Source: Rhizobium sp. RM
GTDB taxonomy: Bacteria; Pseudomonadota; Alphaproteobacteria; Rhizobiales; Rhizobiaceae
Assembly (NCBI RefSeq): GCF_013390595.1
Contig: NZ_JACAWV010000007.1
Location: 885,519-949,518 of the forward strand
DNA length: 64,000 nt
Direction: 5' to 3'
Part shown: positions 26,103 through 34,158 of the stretch, piece by piece
Numbering within the stretch: the stretch's first letter is position 1
How the letters are laid out: each line of letters begins with the position of its first letter
Notes under the pieces: generated by a model
Told to the model about the DNA's origin: nothing
The model's database searches: none
The model's input: the letters and a program-made list of their open reading frames with translations, nothing else
Program-made: the position numbers and the translations under genes

Positions 26103-26753
26103 TCAGAGGTCGATGGCCGGCTCCACGATCGCCATTGTCGATTCGACGTGATGGCGGGCTGCGCGTTCAGCATCATCTTCGTTGCGGTTGACCAGTGCAT
26201 CAAAGATTTTGCGATGCTGAATGTTGGTTTCTTTCACTTCCGATTCCGAGAACAGGATCGGCACACGCAGCATCCAGTAGTGGAACTGTGTTCGCTCATG
26301 GAACTGCGCGAGCAGGATATTTTTCGATGCCGTGACGATTAGCTTGTGGAACTGCGTGTTCAGACTGTTCAGGTCTGCACGGGTCAAGGTTTCAGCTGGC
26401 TCCATCGCTTCAATGAGATTTGCAAGCGTGTCGAGTTCAGCCTGTTCGGCATGCCGCGCCGCAAGTCTGGCGGTCGCCGCCTCGATTGCAGCGCGACTTT
26501 CGAAAATTGCGTGCACCTGGCTTCGATCGATCGTTTCGACAACCCAGCCTCGCTGCCGGCTTAGAAAGCCTTCGCCCTGTAGCAACAAAAGCGCTTCCCG
26601 CACGGGCGTGCGCCCGACATTCAGGCGTTCGCACAGATCGTCTTCCACCAGTCTTTGCCCGGGCTTGAGCTCGGCACCGAGGATCATGCTGCGCAAGCGG
26701 TTTCTGACGTCGGATGCGAGGAATTCACCTGCCGCGGCTTTTCTTGATGCCAT
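26103..26753 (-). CDS. GntR-family (FadR/FCD subfamily) transcriptional regulator
   Basis: 216-aa regulator. The N-terminal winged helix is LRSMILGAELKPGQRLVEDDLCERLNVGRTPVREALLLLQGEGFL (residues 20-65). The C-terminal FCD domain has metal-ligand type residues in ESRAAIEAATARLAARH, NTQFHKLIV and ARHHVESTMAIVE. It is the last gene of a leftward set that includes a transporter and ProC, and the likely regulator of it. A sequence upstream of it is shared with the promoter region of the first gene of that set (32359-32371). Confidence 0.93.
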   Translation of the reverse strand: MASRKAAAGEFLASDVRNRLRSMILGAELKPGQRLVEDDLCERLNVGRTPVREALLLLQGEGFLSRQRGWVVETIDRSQVHAIFESRAAIEAATARLAARHAEQAELDTLANLIEAMEPAETLTRADLNSLNTQFHKLIVTASKNILLAQFHERTQFHYWMLRVPILFSESEVKETNIQHRKIFDALVNRNEDDAERAARHHVESTMAIVEPAIDL

Positions 26754-26811
26754 TACTCTTTTTCCTTTTCCGGCCCTTCAGTAAGCCTTACCGCCAAACT
26801 ATCGATTTTGG

Positions 26812-26824
26812 TATATTCTCTCGT
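26812..26824. promoter_or_regulatory. Candidate GntR operator, copy 1
   Basis: TATATTCTCTCGT at 26812-26824, about 60 bp upstream of the GntR start, matches TATATTGTTTCGT at 32359-32371 in 11 of 13 positions. Both are followed by TATA-rich sequence. This supports autoregulation plus control of the operon start. The rest of the 136-bp gap (26754-26889) shows no gene. Confidence 0.4.
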
Positions 26825-26889
26825 GTATAAGCAAGGTCTTCCCACACCCAAGAATCCGAAACCCGGCTGTGTGTGATACCGGCAAGCTG

Positions 26890-27702
26890 TCACGTCAGCC
26901 TCCCCAGTTCCTCAGAACGCGACCGGGCAGCCTCGACGGCGTACCGCATGAGCGGTGCGAGTCCCTTATCTGCATCCTGAAGCACCGAAAGAGCGGCGGC
27001 TGTCGTGCCGTTCGGGCTCGTGACTTCTTTGCGCAGGGCAGAAGGATCGGCCAATGGGTCCAACGCCATCTTGGCCGCGCCATAGAGGGTCTGTTTGGCG
27101 AGCTGCATAGCGAGATCAGGCGACAGCCCGACAGAAACACCGGCTGCACTGAAGGCCTCAAGGAAGGAGAACAGATAAGCAGGACCTGAACCTGAAACGG
27201 CCGTCACAGCATCCATCATCCCCTCGTCCTCAACGAAGACGACGCGACCGATAGCAGCAAGCAGGGTTTCCGTATGCTGTCGATCCGCCGCACACGCGTT
27301 GCCACTGGAACAGCAGACAATCATGCCCTCCCCGATAGCAGCCGGCGTGTTCGGCATGGCGCGGATGATGACTGCATTCTCCCCGGCCTCGTGGCGCATG
27401 CCGTCGATGGTCACGCCAGCCGCGATAGAAATGACCAGACCACCCGATGTCAGGTGGTCACGACCTGCGGCAATTGCACCTGCAACCCCTTGTGGCTTGG
27501 TTGCAATCACCAGGATATCGGCGTGGTAGTCGGGGGGTAGATCGGAAAGGTCAGCATAACTATTCGCCCCAACCTCTTGCGCACGCTTTCGCAGAGCGTC
27601 GTTAACTTCCACGACCGCGAACCGGTGACCTGCCATCCCGATCCAGCTTCGCAACATGGCAAATCCCATATTGCCGGCCCCGATCAGCAGAACATTTTTC
27701 AT
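26890..27702 (-). CDS. proC: Pyrroline-5-carboxylate reductase (ProC) family
   Basis: 270-aa NAD(P)H-dependent reductase, family function P5C to proline. The Rossmann motif LLIGAGNMGFAML is at residues 5-17. The ProC signature AVSGSGPAYLFSFLEAFSAAGVSVGL is at about residues 162-187, followed by LAKQTLYGAAKM and TSPNGTTAAALSVL. It has AAGGAG 8 nt upstream. Because it sits in an uptake and catabolic operon rather than alone, it may act on an imine made from the imported compound, not as the housekeeping proline enzyme (inference). Confidence 0.93.
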   Translation of the reverse strand: MKNVLLIGAGNMGFAMLRSWIGMAGHRFAVVEVNDALRKRAQEVGANSYADLSDLPPDYHADILVIATKPQGVAGAIAAGRDHLTSGGLVISIAAGVTIDGMRHEAGENAVIIRAMPNTPAAIGEGMIVCCSSGNACAADRQHTETLLAAIGRVVFVEDEGMMDAVTAVSGSGPAYLFSFLEAFSAAGVSVGLSPDLAMQLAKQTLYGAAKMALDPLADPSALRKEVTSPNGTTAAALSVLQDADKGLAPLMRYAVEAARSRSEELGRLT

Positions 27703-27745
27703 GGCATCACTCCTTCAATCTGCGGTGTCTCACCGCTGTAAGTCA

Positions 27746-28630
27746 TCATTTGCGGGCCAGCAGTCCGGACGAAACAATCAAAACCGCCCCCACAATCGTA
27801 ATGCCATCTGGGATCGTGCCGAAAACCAGGTACCCAAAGCCGGTCGCCCAGATGAGGTGTGTGTATGAGATCGGTGCAAGGCGGGAGACCTGCGCCTCGG
27901 GTCGCCGGTAAGCACAGGCAATGGCAACATGTGCCGCGAGCCACAACACGGCTGTTGCAACAGACAGGACCACATCAATTCCCGTCAACTGCCGAAAGAA
28001 AAAGGGCATCGTTGCGCTCAAAAGCACAAATCCCGTGAGCGACGAATAAGCGAGTGTCGTCACGAGACTATCAGCTAGGACAGCCCGGCGCGTCATCACA
28101 AGAGCCGTAGCCCAGCAGGCTGCGGACGCGATCGAAAACAACGCTGCAGGATTGTAGTCGGCAAACCCCGGACGCAGGATCACCAGGACGCCGATCAACC
28201 CACCGAAGACCCCAACCCACCGCAGGCGAGGCACAGTCTCCTTGAGGATCAGCACGCACAGAAGGGTTACAATGCATGGCGAGATGAAGACCAGCGCTGT
28301 CGCCTCGGCAAGCGGTTGCAGGCTCAGCGCCGCAATCAAAAGGATCGTCGCCCCCGCCATTCCAATGCCGCGAATGATCTGGTCGGCAGCCGCCACACTC
28401 CGCGCCGGCCTGCCACATCGCAGGCAAACGACGACCAGCAGGGTAGATGCGGCCAGATAACGAAACCAGGCAATCTGGAATGGATGGTAGGTCGCTGACA
28501 GATGTTTGGCGATGACGTCAGACGCAGCAAACAGAACCATCGCGGCAAGGCAGAGCAGAACACTCTCTTGCCCACGCAAGGCGGCACCCAGATCGACGCC
28601 CGCACCTGTACGAGAGAAAATCCTTGACAT
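27746..28630 (-). CDS. EamA/DMT-family inner-membrane transporter
   Basis: 294-aa membrane protein with two EamA repeats and about ten helices, e.g. LLCLAAMVLFAASDVIAKHL and LRWVGVFGGLIGVLVILRPG at the end of the first repeat. The family exports or imports small metabolites such as amino acids. The start is ATG 28630; a GTG at 28633 directly precedes it. It starts 9 bp after the VOC gene stop, inside the leftward operon. It could remove a toxic intermediate or provide a second uptake route (inference). Confidence 0.9.
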   Translation of the reverse strand: MSRIFSRTGAGVDLGAALRGQESVLLCLAAMVLFAASDVIAKHLSATYHPFQIAWFRYLAASTLLVVVCLRCGRPARSVAAADQIIRGIGMAGATILLIAALSLQPLAEATALVFISPCIVTLLCVLILKETVPRLRWVGVFGGLIGVLVILRPGFADYNPAALFSIASAACWATALVMTRRAVLADSLVTTLAYSSLTGFVLLSATMPFFFRQLTGIDVVLSVATAVLWLAAHVAIACAYRRPEAQVSRLAPISYTHLIWATGFGYLVFGTIPDGITIVGAVLIVSSGLLARK

Positions 28631-28639
28631 CACGCGGGC

Positions 28640-29077
28640 TCAGGACTTGCGGATTTCAAGGACGATGCCGGCATTGTCCCGGGTGTCGAAATAGCAGAAG
28701 CCGGAGCCGTCCATCCTTTTGCCGCGAGCGATCACACCGAGGTTGAGCGCCCGCCCCTGTGCTTCCGCCGCATCGCGATCCGCCACCTCGAAACCGAGAT
28801 GATAGACACCCTCACCACGTTCATCGAGGAAGCGTTTCTGCGGAGAGTCCAGGTTACCTGGATCGCAGAGCTGAATCTGGACGTTTTCAAGATCACAGCA
28901 CTTGTATCGCATCGCGTCCGAGGCCGCCTTGTTGGGCACTTCAAATTCGAGATAGGTGCCCTTTTTCGGGTAATCGAACCACGGCCCGACCCCCAGACTT
29001 TCATAGTAGGCGACCGTTTTCGCAAGATCGCGAACGACGATGCAGACGTGGTGAAGATGCTGGAAGATTTGGGACAT
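28640..29077 (-). CDS. VOC-superfamily (glyoxalase/dioxygenase fold) protein
   Basis: 145-aa protein from ATG 29077 with two beta-alpha-beta-beta-beta modules. The first starts HLHHVCIVVRDLAKTVAYYESLGV and the second starts YHLGFEVADRDAAEAQG. His near residue 9, His in GVYHLGF and Glu in GIVLEIRKS are candidate metal ligands, as in glyoxalase I, methylmalonyl-CoA epimerase and fosfomycin-resistance relatives. The reaction cannot be told from sequence. It lies between the ABC transporter and EamA genes. Confidence 0.88.
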   Translation of the reverse strand: MSQIFQHLHHVCIVVRDLAKTVAYYESLGVGPWFDYPKKGTYLEFEVPNKAASDAMRYKCCDLENVQIQLCDPGNLDSPQKRFLDERGEGVYHLGFEVADRDAAEAQGRALNLGVIARGKRMDGSGFCYFDTRDNAGIVLEIRKS

Positions 29078-29106
29078 GACACGTTCCTTGTGAGCAAGAC
29101 GCAAAG

Positions 29107-29130
29107 GCCTTCCCCCGCGCGGGGGAAGGC
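29107..29130 (-). terminator. Intercistronic GC-rich hairpin between ABC and VOC genes
   Basis: Perfect 10-bp stem GCCTTCCCCC (29107-29116) / GGGGGAAGGC (29121-29130) with loop GCGC. It lies in the 89-bp gap after the ABC ATPase stop and before the VOC start. No T-tract follows, so it is more likely an RNA-stability or attenuation element than a full terminator. Confidence 0.5.
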
Positions 29131-29166
29131 GCGCGTTGTCTGTTTCGAATCTGGTAAATGGCGTAG

Positions 29167-29952
29167 TTACGCTGGCAACAGGCGGGCGAGGAATTGCCGG
29201 GCGCGATCGCTTTTCGGCGCAGTAAAGAATTGCTTCGAGCGGGCATCTTCTGCGAGACGGCCCCCTTCCATGAAGATCACCCGGTCAGCGACATCGCGGG
29301 CGATACCCATATCGTGCGTGGCGATCATCATGGTCTGCCCTTCCTCGGCAAGCTTGCGGATCGTCTCGACCACCTCCTGTGCAAGTTCGGGGTCGAGTGC
29401 GGAGGTCGGTTCATCCAGCAAGAGGACACGGGGCTGCATGGCCAATGCGCGTGCAATTGCCACACGTTGTTGTTGGCCACCGGAAAGTTCGGAGGGATAG
29501 GCATCCTGCTTTGCCTTGAGCCCGACCTTGTCGAGCAATTCCAGAGCAAGTTTCATGGATTCAGCCTTCGGACGACGCAGCACCTGCACCGGACCACACA
29601 TGACATTCTGCAGCGCCGTCATGTGTTTGAACAGGTTGAAATGCTGGAACACCATACCGATTTTCTGACGTTGACGGCTTATCTCGGCATCGGAGAGTTC
29701 ATGCAGCGCACGATCCCCGATGCGGTAGCCAATCAGTTCGCCATGGACGTAGATCCGGCCTGCGGAAATCGTCTCCAGATGGTTCACGCAACGCAGCAGC
29801 GTCGATTTTCCGGCACCGGACGGGCCGAGCAACGCGACAACTTCGCCCTGCGGGACATCGAAACTGACATCGGAAAATGCGGAGACCATGCCCCATTTCT
29901 TGGAAACGCCAACCACGGAGACGGCGTGTTTCTGAATGTTCAGGTCGCTCAT
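29167..29952 (-). CDS. Polar amino acid ABC transporter ATP-binding protein (GlnQ/HisP family)
   Basis: 261-aa ATPase from ATG 29952, whose start overlaps the permease stop (ATGA). The frame is open much further upstream, but that part is a shadow of the permease. Walker A GPSGAGKST, Q-loop MVFQHFNLFKHMT, signature LSGGQQQRVAIARALA and Walker B LLLDEPTSALDPE are all present. It energises the permease and binding protein encoded directly upstream. Confidence 0.93.
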   Translation of the reverse strand: MSDLNIQKHAVSVVGVSKKWGMVSAFSDVSFDVPQGEVVALLGPSGAGKSTLLRCVNHLETISAGRIYVHGELIGYRIGDRALHELSDAEISRQRQKIGMVFQHFNLFKHMTALQNVMCGPVQVLRRPKAESMKLALELLDKVGLKAKQDAYPSELSGGQQQRVAIARALAMQPRVLLLDEPTSALDPELAQEVVETIRKLAEEGQTMMIATHDMGIARDVADRVIFMEGGRLAEDARSKQFFTAPKSDRARQFLARLLPA

Positions 29953-30797
29953 CTTTGGGGGAATACCTTTTCGAGAATCGTCTGAATGGCGGTGGCGAAA
30001 GCGGTCATCACCAGGTACCAGAATGCCGCAACGGCAAGCAGTTCCACGACATGGAAATTGGAAGAATAGATGTCGGTCGCAACACGCAGCAATTCGAGGT
30101 ACCCGATTGCGGAGGCGAGTGATGACGACTTCAGCAGCATGATGTATTGATTGCCTGCAGCCGGAATAATGATCCGTCCCGCTTGCGGAATGACCACCTG
30201 AACCAGCACCTGGCGCTGGGTCATGCCAAGCGCGGTTGCAGCCGCTCTCTGCCCCTTGTCCACGGCAAGAATGCCGGCACGGATAATCTCGCTCATATAA
30301 GCGCCTTCCGCCAGACTGAGACCCGCCAGCGCCGCAAGGAATGGCGTGACGATGGTTGTTGTCGGCGCGCTCACCAGAGGTTCGGCCATAAACGGCAGGC
30401 TGATGGTGATCGAGGGGAACATGATCGGCACAGCGTTGAACCAGAAGATGAGCTGGATCAGCATCGGCGTGCCGCGAAACAGATACACATAGGTCGCGGA
30501 AATCGCCACAAGGATGGGATTGCCGCTGACCCGCATCAATGCCGCCACGAAGCCAATGACACTTGCGATGAACAGCGCGAGCGTTCCGAGGATCAGCGCG
30601 TTGACTGCTCCCATGACGATCAGCGGACTGAAGATGTAATTGGCGAAGACCCCGACATTGATGATGCGTGACTGAAAAGCAGCCTGGACAATCGTCACAA
30701 CGATGAGCAGGGCAATGGCTCCGAAAATCCATGCGCCCCAACGGCGTCGATGTACGATCGGAAGTTCGGAAGAGTGAAGATGATCTGTAACGGCCAT
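29949..30797 (-). CDS. Polar amino acid ABC transporter permease
   Basis: 282-aa inner-membrane permease from ATG 30797 (the frame is open to 30878, overlapping the binding-protein gene). After an N-terminal helix (GAIALLIVVTIVQAAF) it has the HisQM signature LFRGTPMLIQLIFWFNAV and EAA loop AAATALGMTRQVLVQVVIPQ-like (actual AATALGMTQRQVLVQVVIP). Only one permease gene is present, so the channel is presumably a homodimer. Neighbours are the binding protein 17 bp upstream and the ATPase, which overlaps it. Confidence 0.92.
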   Translation of the reverse strand: MAVTDHLHSSELPIVHRRRWGAWIFGAIALLIVVTIVQAAFQSRIINVGVFANYIFSPLIVMGAVNALILGTLALFIASVIGFVAALMRVSGNPILVAISATYVYLFRGTPMLIQLIFWFNAVPIMFPSITISLPFMAEPLVSAPTTTIVTPFLAALAGLSLAEGAYMSEIIRAGILAVDKGQRAAATALGMTQRQVLVQVVIPQAGRIIIPAAGNQYIMLLKSSSLASAIGYLELLRVATDIYSSNFHVVELLAVAAFWYLVMTAFATAIQTILEKVFPQR

Positions 30798-30814
30798 TGC
30801 CCTGTCCGACTTCG

Positions 30815-31681
30815 TTAGCGCTTGCTGGCGGGGAGATTGACGGTGATTTCCGAAAGCAGCGCGCCGCCGACACCCCACTTGTCCATGATCGACTTGTAGG
30901 TACCGTCAGCCAGCATTTCTGTCAGGGTAACCTTCACCGCGTCACGCAGACCGCTATTGTCCTTCCCGAACCCCCACGACGTGATGTACGGCGTGAGCAT
31001 GTAGTTGCCGCCGACAATGGCGTATTTTCCGGGGAACTGACCACCCATGTAGACCAGTGCCGGGAAGTCGCCGAGATAGGCATCAACACGTTTCAGGTCG
31101 AGCTGCATTCTGGCATCCGGCGCGGAGGGAAGCTGTTCTGCGCGGATTTCGGCTGCGCCCTTGGCCTTGCAGGCAGCAGACGCTTCCTCGACCTTGGCCA
31201 TAATAACCCGGCTACCGAGCAAGGTGGCGACAGATTTTCCGCAGAAATCGGCAATAGTGTTGTATTGGCTGATATCTTCCGTGCGCACCATCGCGGAGCC
31301 ACCCGAAAGCATGTAGTTGACGAAGTCGAGCTTCTGTTCACGCTCTTCGGTATCGCTGATTCCGCCCGAGGCCATGTTGAAGCGCTTGGCCTCAATACCG
31401 GGGATAAGGGCGGCATATTCTGCCTGCACATATTCCAGCTTGAGGTCGAGTCGTTTGGCAATTTCGCGAAGCAGATCGGCACTGGCGCCCGTCACTTCGG
31501 TTGCTCCCGGCTCACGGAATTCAATCGGCGGAAATGTCTGCTGCGATCCCACGGTGATCTTGCCCGCAGTGCGTATCGCCTGCGGCACGAGCTTCGACCC
31601 CTCCCCTGCGAAAGCCGCACAACTGAACAAGACAGCCGCAAAGCCCGCCATGACGGCGGCACCACTCTTCCCAATTTTCAT
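30815..31681 (-). CDS. Amino acid ABC transporter periplasmic binding protein (SBP family 3)
   Basis: 288-aa binding protein with a signal peptide ending SCAAFAGE (about residue 26). The core has KITVGSQQTFPPIEFREPG, ASADLLREIAKRLDLKLEYVQ and MASGGISDTEEREQKLDFVNY, the family 3 hallmark. Two cysteines (DFCGKSV and AACKAKG) may form a disulfide. The ligand is unknown. The linked GGCT-like and ProC genes hint at a glutamyl, proline- or ornithine-related compound (inference). Confidence 0.92.
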   Translation of the reverse strand: MKIGKSGAAVMAGFAAVLFSCAAFAGEGSKLVPQAIRTAGKITVGSQQTFPPIEFREPGATEVTGASADLLREIAKRLDLKLEYVQAEYAALIPGIEAKRFNMASGGISDTEEREQKLDFVNYMLSGGSAMVRTEDISQYNTIADFCGKSVATLLGSRVIMAKVEEASAACKAKGAAEIRAEQLPSAPDARMQLDLKRVDAYLGDFPALVYMGGQFPGKYAIVGGNYMLTPYITSWGFGKDNSGLRDAVKVTLTEMLADGTYKSIMDKWGVGGALLSEITVNLPASKR

Positions 31682-31778
31682 GTCGTTACCCCAGTTTCAT
31701 CTTTGATTGATGTTTTGCTTTTCTTTCACTCTATAGCGGCGGTGACGACCACATAGAAGCCACCGCCGGATAGCTTTG

Positions 31779-32279
31779 TTATCGGGTCTCCGCCCCGCGA
31801 CCCGGTATCTTCGAAGGGTTGGGACGATCAGCGCGTGGGCACTCGGCAGCCTTGTCGAAAACCGATTGTACCTTGGCGATGTAGTCCTCCGAGAAGCCCC
31901 ACTGCTTCAATCCGGCCGGAATGTGCTCGAAATAGAAATTCGGCGGACGCATAGCGATGCCGGGGGTAATCAGACGATAGGTCCAGCAATCATATTGCTT
32001 GCCGTCATCGCCATAAACCGTGACGCAGCAGCGTTCGAAATCGTCGTAGTCTTCTTCGAAATGCGTCTCGTCATGCTCGAAGACGACGCCGAACGCCTTT
32101 TCACCCCAGGCGTCAGCCGTGTTGAGAAAATGGCACCAGCCCCGATCCGTCCGGTCACCAGCAGCGTGAAAACGGAGGGCGTGATTGGCTGCGAATCCCT
32201 TCGTCACCGCTTTCGCTTCCGGCATGAACCGGGCGATCTCGATGTCGTGCAGCCAAGTGCAATAAGCGAAGTAGTACAT
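31779..32279 (-). CDS. Gamma-glutamylcyclotransferase-like (GGCT/AIG2 fold) protein
   Basis: 166-aa protein from ATG 32279. The start MYYFAYCTWLHDIEIARFMPEA and the later FAANHALRFHA follow the GGCT pattern of an N-terminal YxAYGSNL loop, then a hydrophobic helix, then a YxLxF strand. The normal GSN of the substrate loop is replaced by CTW. EKAFGVVFEHDETHFEEDYDD matches the region holding the catalytic glutamate. GGCT enzymes release 5-oxoproline from gamma-glutamyl compounds; the altered loop suggests another substrate. It is the first gene of the leftward operon. Confidence 0.7.
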   Translation of the reverse strand: MYYFAYCTWLHDIEIARFMPEAKAVTKGFAANHALRFHAAGDRTDRGWCHFLNTADAWGEKAFGVVFEHDETHFEEDYDDFERCCVTVYGDDGKQYDCWTYRLITPGIAMRPPNFYFEHIPAGLKQWGFSEDYIAKVQSVFDKAAECPRADRPNPSKIPGRGAETR

Positions 32280-32358
32280 GAAACCTCTTCCATGGGAGGG
32301 CAAAACCGCACCCGTTATTGTTGCGATAGGCTGAAGATTGCGGCCGGCCCGATCTTCA

Positions 32359-32378
32359 TATATTGTTTCGTATACGAA
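32359..32378. promoter_or_regulatory. Candidate GntR operator, copy 2, with palindrome
   Basis: TATATTGTTTCGT at 32359-32371 resembles the site upstream of the GntR gene. It overlaps a perfect 12-bp palindrome TTCGTATACGAA (32367-32378), 88 bp upstream of the GGCT-like gene and 54 bp upstream of the rightward small ORF. FCD-type GntR proteins bind short dyads of this kind. Confidence 0.5.
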
Positions 32379-32431
32379 GATGCATATGACGTCAACTTGA
32401 CTTTTGAACCTGATTTCTGAGGAATGAAACG

Positions 32432-32698
32432 ATGATCACCATGATGGACAGCCACGCATATCCAGGCTGCCTGGCTTCGACGGATGGAGAAGTGATGGCG
32501 GGGCCAACCCACGTGCAATTCAGCGACGGTATCGTGGCTGAGGCCCGTATCACCAGCATCAGCACCGATCAGATCATTCTGGCGATCAGTGGCCACACAA
32601 CATCGAAGGGCAGTGCGATTGCACAAAAATCTTGGGTGCTGGTCAGCCTCGGCGCTGATCGATGGCGCATTAAAAAGCGATATGATCTGGAAAAATAG
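32432..32698 (+). CDS. Small conserved-looking hypothetical protein (88 aa)
   Basis: 88-aa open frame from ATG 32432 with GAGGA about 8 nt upstream; an in-frame ATG at 32444 is also possible. The sequence is polar with short beta-like segments (THVQFSDGIVAEARITSISTDQIILAIS) and a basic C-terminus, with no signal peptide or membrane helix. I recognise no family. It is divergent from the GGCT operon and 190 bp upstream of the LIV-type operon. Confidence 0.5.
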   Translation: MITMMDSHAYPGCLASTDGEVMAGPTHVQFSDGIVAEARITSISTDQIILAISGHTTSKGSAIAQKSWVLVSLGADRWRIKKRYDLEK

Positions 32699-32802
32699 AA
32701 TGCGGTTGCGAGCTCGCCGCGCTGCTTCGCTCTCGTGACGATCAGAGCTGACCAAAGCCGAGGATTCAGCGGAAGAATACAAATTCTCCCGTGATCTCTA
32801 CG

Positions 32803-32818
32803 TATATCGCCCGATATA
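32803..32818. promoter_or_regulatory. Palindrome upstream of the LIV-type operon
   Basis: TATATCG-CC-CGATATA, a perfect 7-2-7 dyad, 72 bp upstream of the binding-protein start at 32890. It is probably an operator for the LIV-type operon. The regulator is unknown; the Lrp gene at 37459-37926 is the nearest candidate. The remaining 32699-32889 holds no gene. Confidence 0.4.
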
Positions 32819-32889
32819 TCTTCTATAGCTACGGCGCCGCTGCCCCTAGAGTTTTCCTGTCCCGTTAAAGAACGGAAAGAGGGGTAAAA

Positions 32890-34005
32890 ATGAAAAAGAT
32901 CGCAATCAGCGCAACTGTCGCAACCTTGCTCGCAGCACTGTCGAACATGGCTCCCGCAAAGGCTGAAGATGTCACAATCGGTGCAGTCATTCCGCTCTCA
33001 GGCGCCAGCGCCACCACCGGCAAGGACCAGAGCCGCGGTATCGAGCTTGCCGTTAAGCAGATCAACGCCAATGGCGGTGTACTCGGCAAACAATTGAAGG
33101 TCATCGTCGAAGATTCCGGCGGCAAACCGCAGACCGCCATCGACGCCGCCAAGAAACTTGTCTCCGTGGACAAGGTGCCGATCGTCATCGGCGAGTATTC
33201 GTCCGGCAATACCATTCCACTTGGTCAGTACCTCGTCCAGGAAGGCATGCCTCATATCAATCCGGCCTCCACCAGCGGCCTGGTTCGTGGCATCGGCGCA
33301 ACTTCCTACAGCGTCGTCGGCCTCGACAACGTCTCTACCGAGTTCGCCGCACAGGATGTCATCAATCACGGCTGGAAAAAGGTTGCGGTCCTGGCAATGA
33401 ACAACGCCTTCGGTCAGGGTGTTGCCGAAGAGTTCAAGAAGCATTTCACGGCGAAGGGCGGTGAAATCTCCACCACGGTCATGTATACCATCGGCCAGTC
33501 CACCTATCGCCGCGAATTGCAGCAGGTGGAAGCCGCCGCCCCCGACGCCTATGTCTTCACCGCATATGGCACCGAAGGCGCGCTCATCATGCAGGAAGCC
33601 TTCGAACTTGGTCTTCAGGAAGGCAAACCCTGGTATTCGATCCTCATCACCATGATGAACAAGGATACACCGGCCGACTTCAAGGCAGGGCTCATCGGCA
33701 TGGACGTCGGCTACATCGGCGATGGCGGTGACACCTACAAAACCGAATACGAAAAGACCTACGGTGAAGGCTTCCTCTCCGCCTATGGTGGTTACGCGCA
33801 TGATGCCGTTCTGTTCGCGGCGGCCGCGCTTAACAAAGCCGGAGGCACCGATAAAGCTGCCGTTCTCAAGGCGATCGAGGATCTGGGCAAGGAAGGCGTC
33901 AAGGGCGCAACCGGTGAGATCAAGCTGGATGCGGACGGCCAGCGGACGCATCAGCCCTACCTCAAGTTCAAGGTCGATGGCGAAAAACTCGTCGCATACG
34001 ACTGA
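32890..34005 (+). CDS. Branched-chain/LIV-type ABC transporter periplasmic binding protein
   Basis: 371-aa type I periplasmic binding protein (Peripla_BP_6). A signal peptide ends NMAPAKAED (residue about 24). Family features are VTIGAVIPLSGASATTGKDQSRGIELAVKQINANGGVLG and the GEYSSGNTIPLGQYLVQEGMPHINPASTS ligand-cleft region. The ligand could be a branched-chain amino acid, an amide or an aromatic compound. AGAGGGGT precedes the start. It is the first gene of a five-gene set (binding protein, two permeases, two ATPases). Confidence 0.92.
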   Translation: MKKIAISATVATLLAALSNMAPAKAEDVTIGAVIPLSGASATTGKDQSRGIELAVKQINANGGVLGKQLKVIVEDSGGKPQTAIDAAKKLVSVDKVPIVIGEYSSGNTIPLGQYLVQEGMPHINPASTSGLVRGIGATSYSVVGLDNVSTEFAAQDVINHGWKKVAVLAMNNAFGQGVAEEFKKHFTAKGGEISTTVMYTIGQSTYRRELQQVEAAAPDAYVFTAYGTEGALIMQEAFELGLQEGKPWYSILITMMNKDTPADFKAGLIGMDVGYIGDGGDTYKTEYEKTYGEGFLSAYGGYAHDAVLFAAAALNKAGGTDKAAVLKAIEDLGKEGVKGATGEIKLDADGQRTHQPYLKFKVDGEKLVAYD

Positions 34006-34012
34006 TGTCAGC

Positions 34013-34042
34013 AATGCCCGTTGCGATTGCGACGGGCATTTT
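34013..34042 (+). terminator. Intercistronic hairpin after the LIV-type binding protein
   Basis: 9-bp stem AATGCCCGT (34013-34021) / ACGGGCATT (34032-34040) followed by TT. It lies in the 150-bp gap before the first permease, and probably gives partial termination so that more binding protein than permease is made. Confidence 0.6.
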
Positions 34043-34158
34043 CATCCAAGCCGACAGACTTGCCCTAAGGCAGGAGTAACGACCAGTCGCCTTCCCTTTC
34101 ACACAATTCCGGACTGACGACTGCAGCCTCGTCCGGAGTTGCCCAGACGGACGTGGCT

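Noticed and set aside
29953..30873. A very long open frame (over 560 codons) joining sequence upstream to the ABC ATPase at 29167-29952
   Set aside because: The upstream part is the wrong frame of the permease gene on the same strand. Its composition (runs of Arg, Cys, His, Pro) is not protein-like, and the real ATPase start with a GlnQ-type N-terminus is at 29952.
32998..34014. 338-codon open frame on the minus strand opposite the LIV-type binding protein
   Set aside because: Antisense shadow caused by GC-rich third positions; the plus-strand gene has full family homology and a signal peptide.
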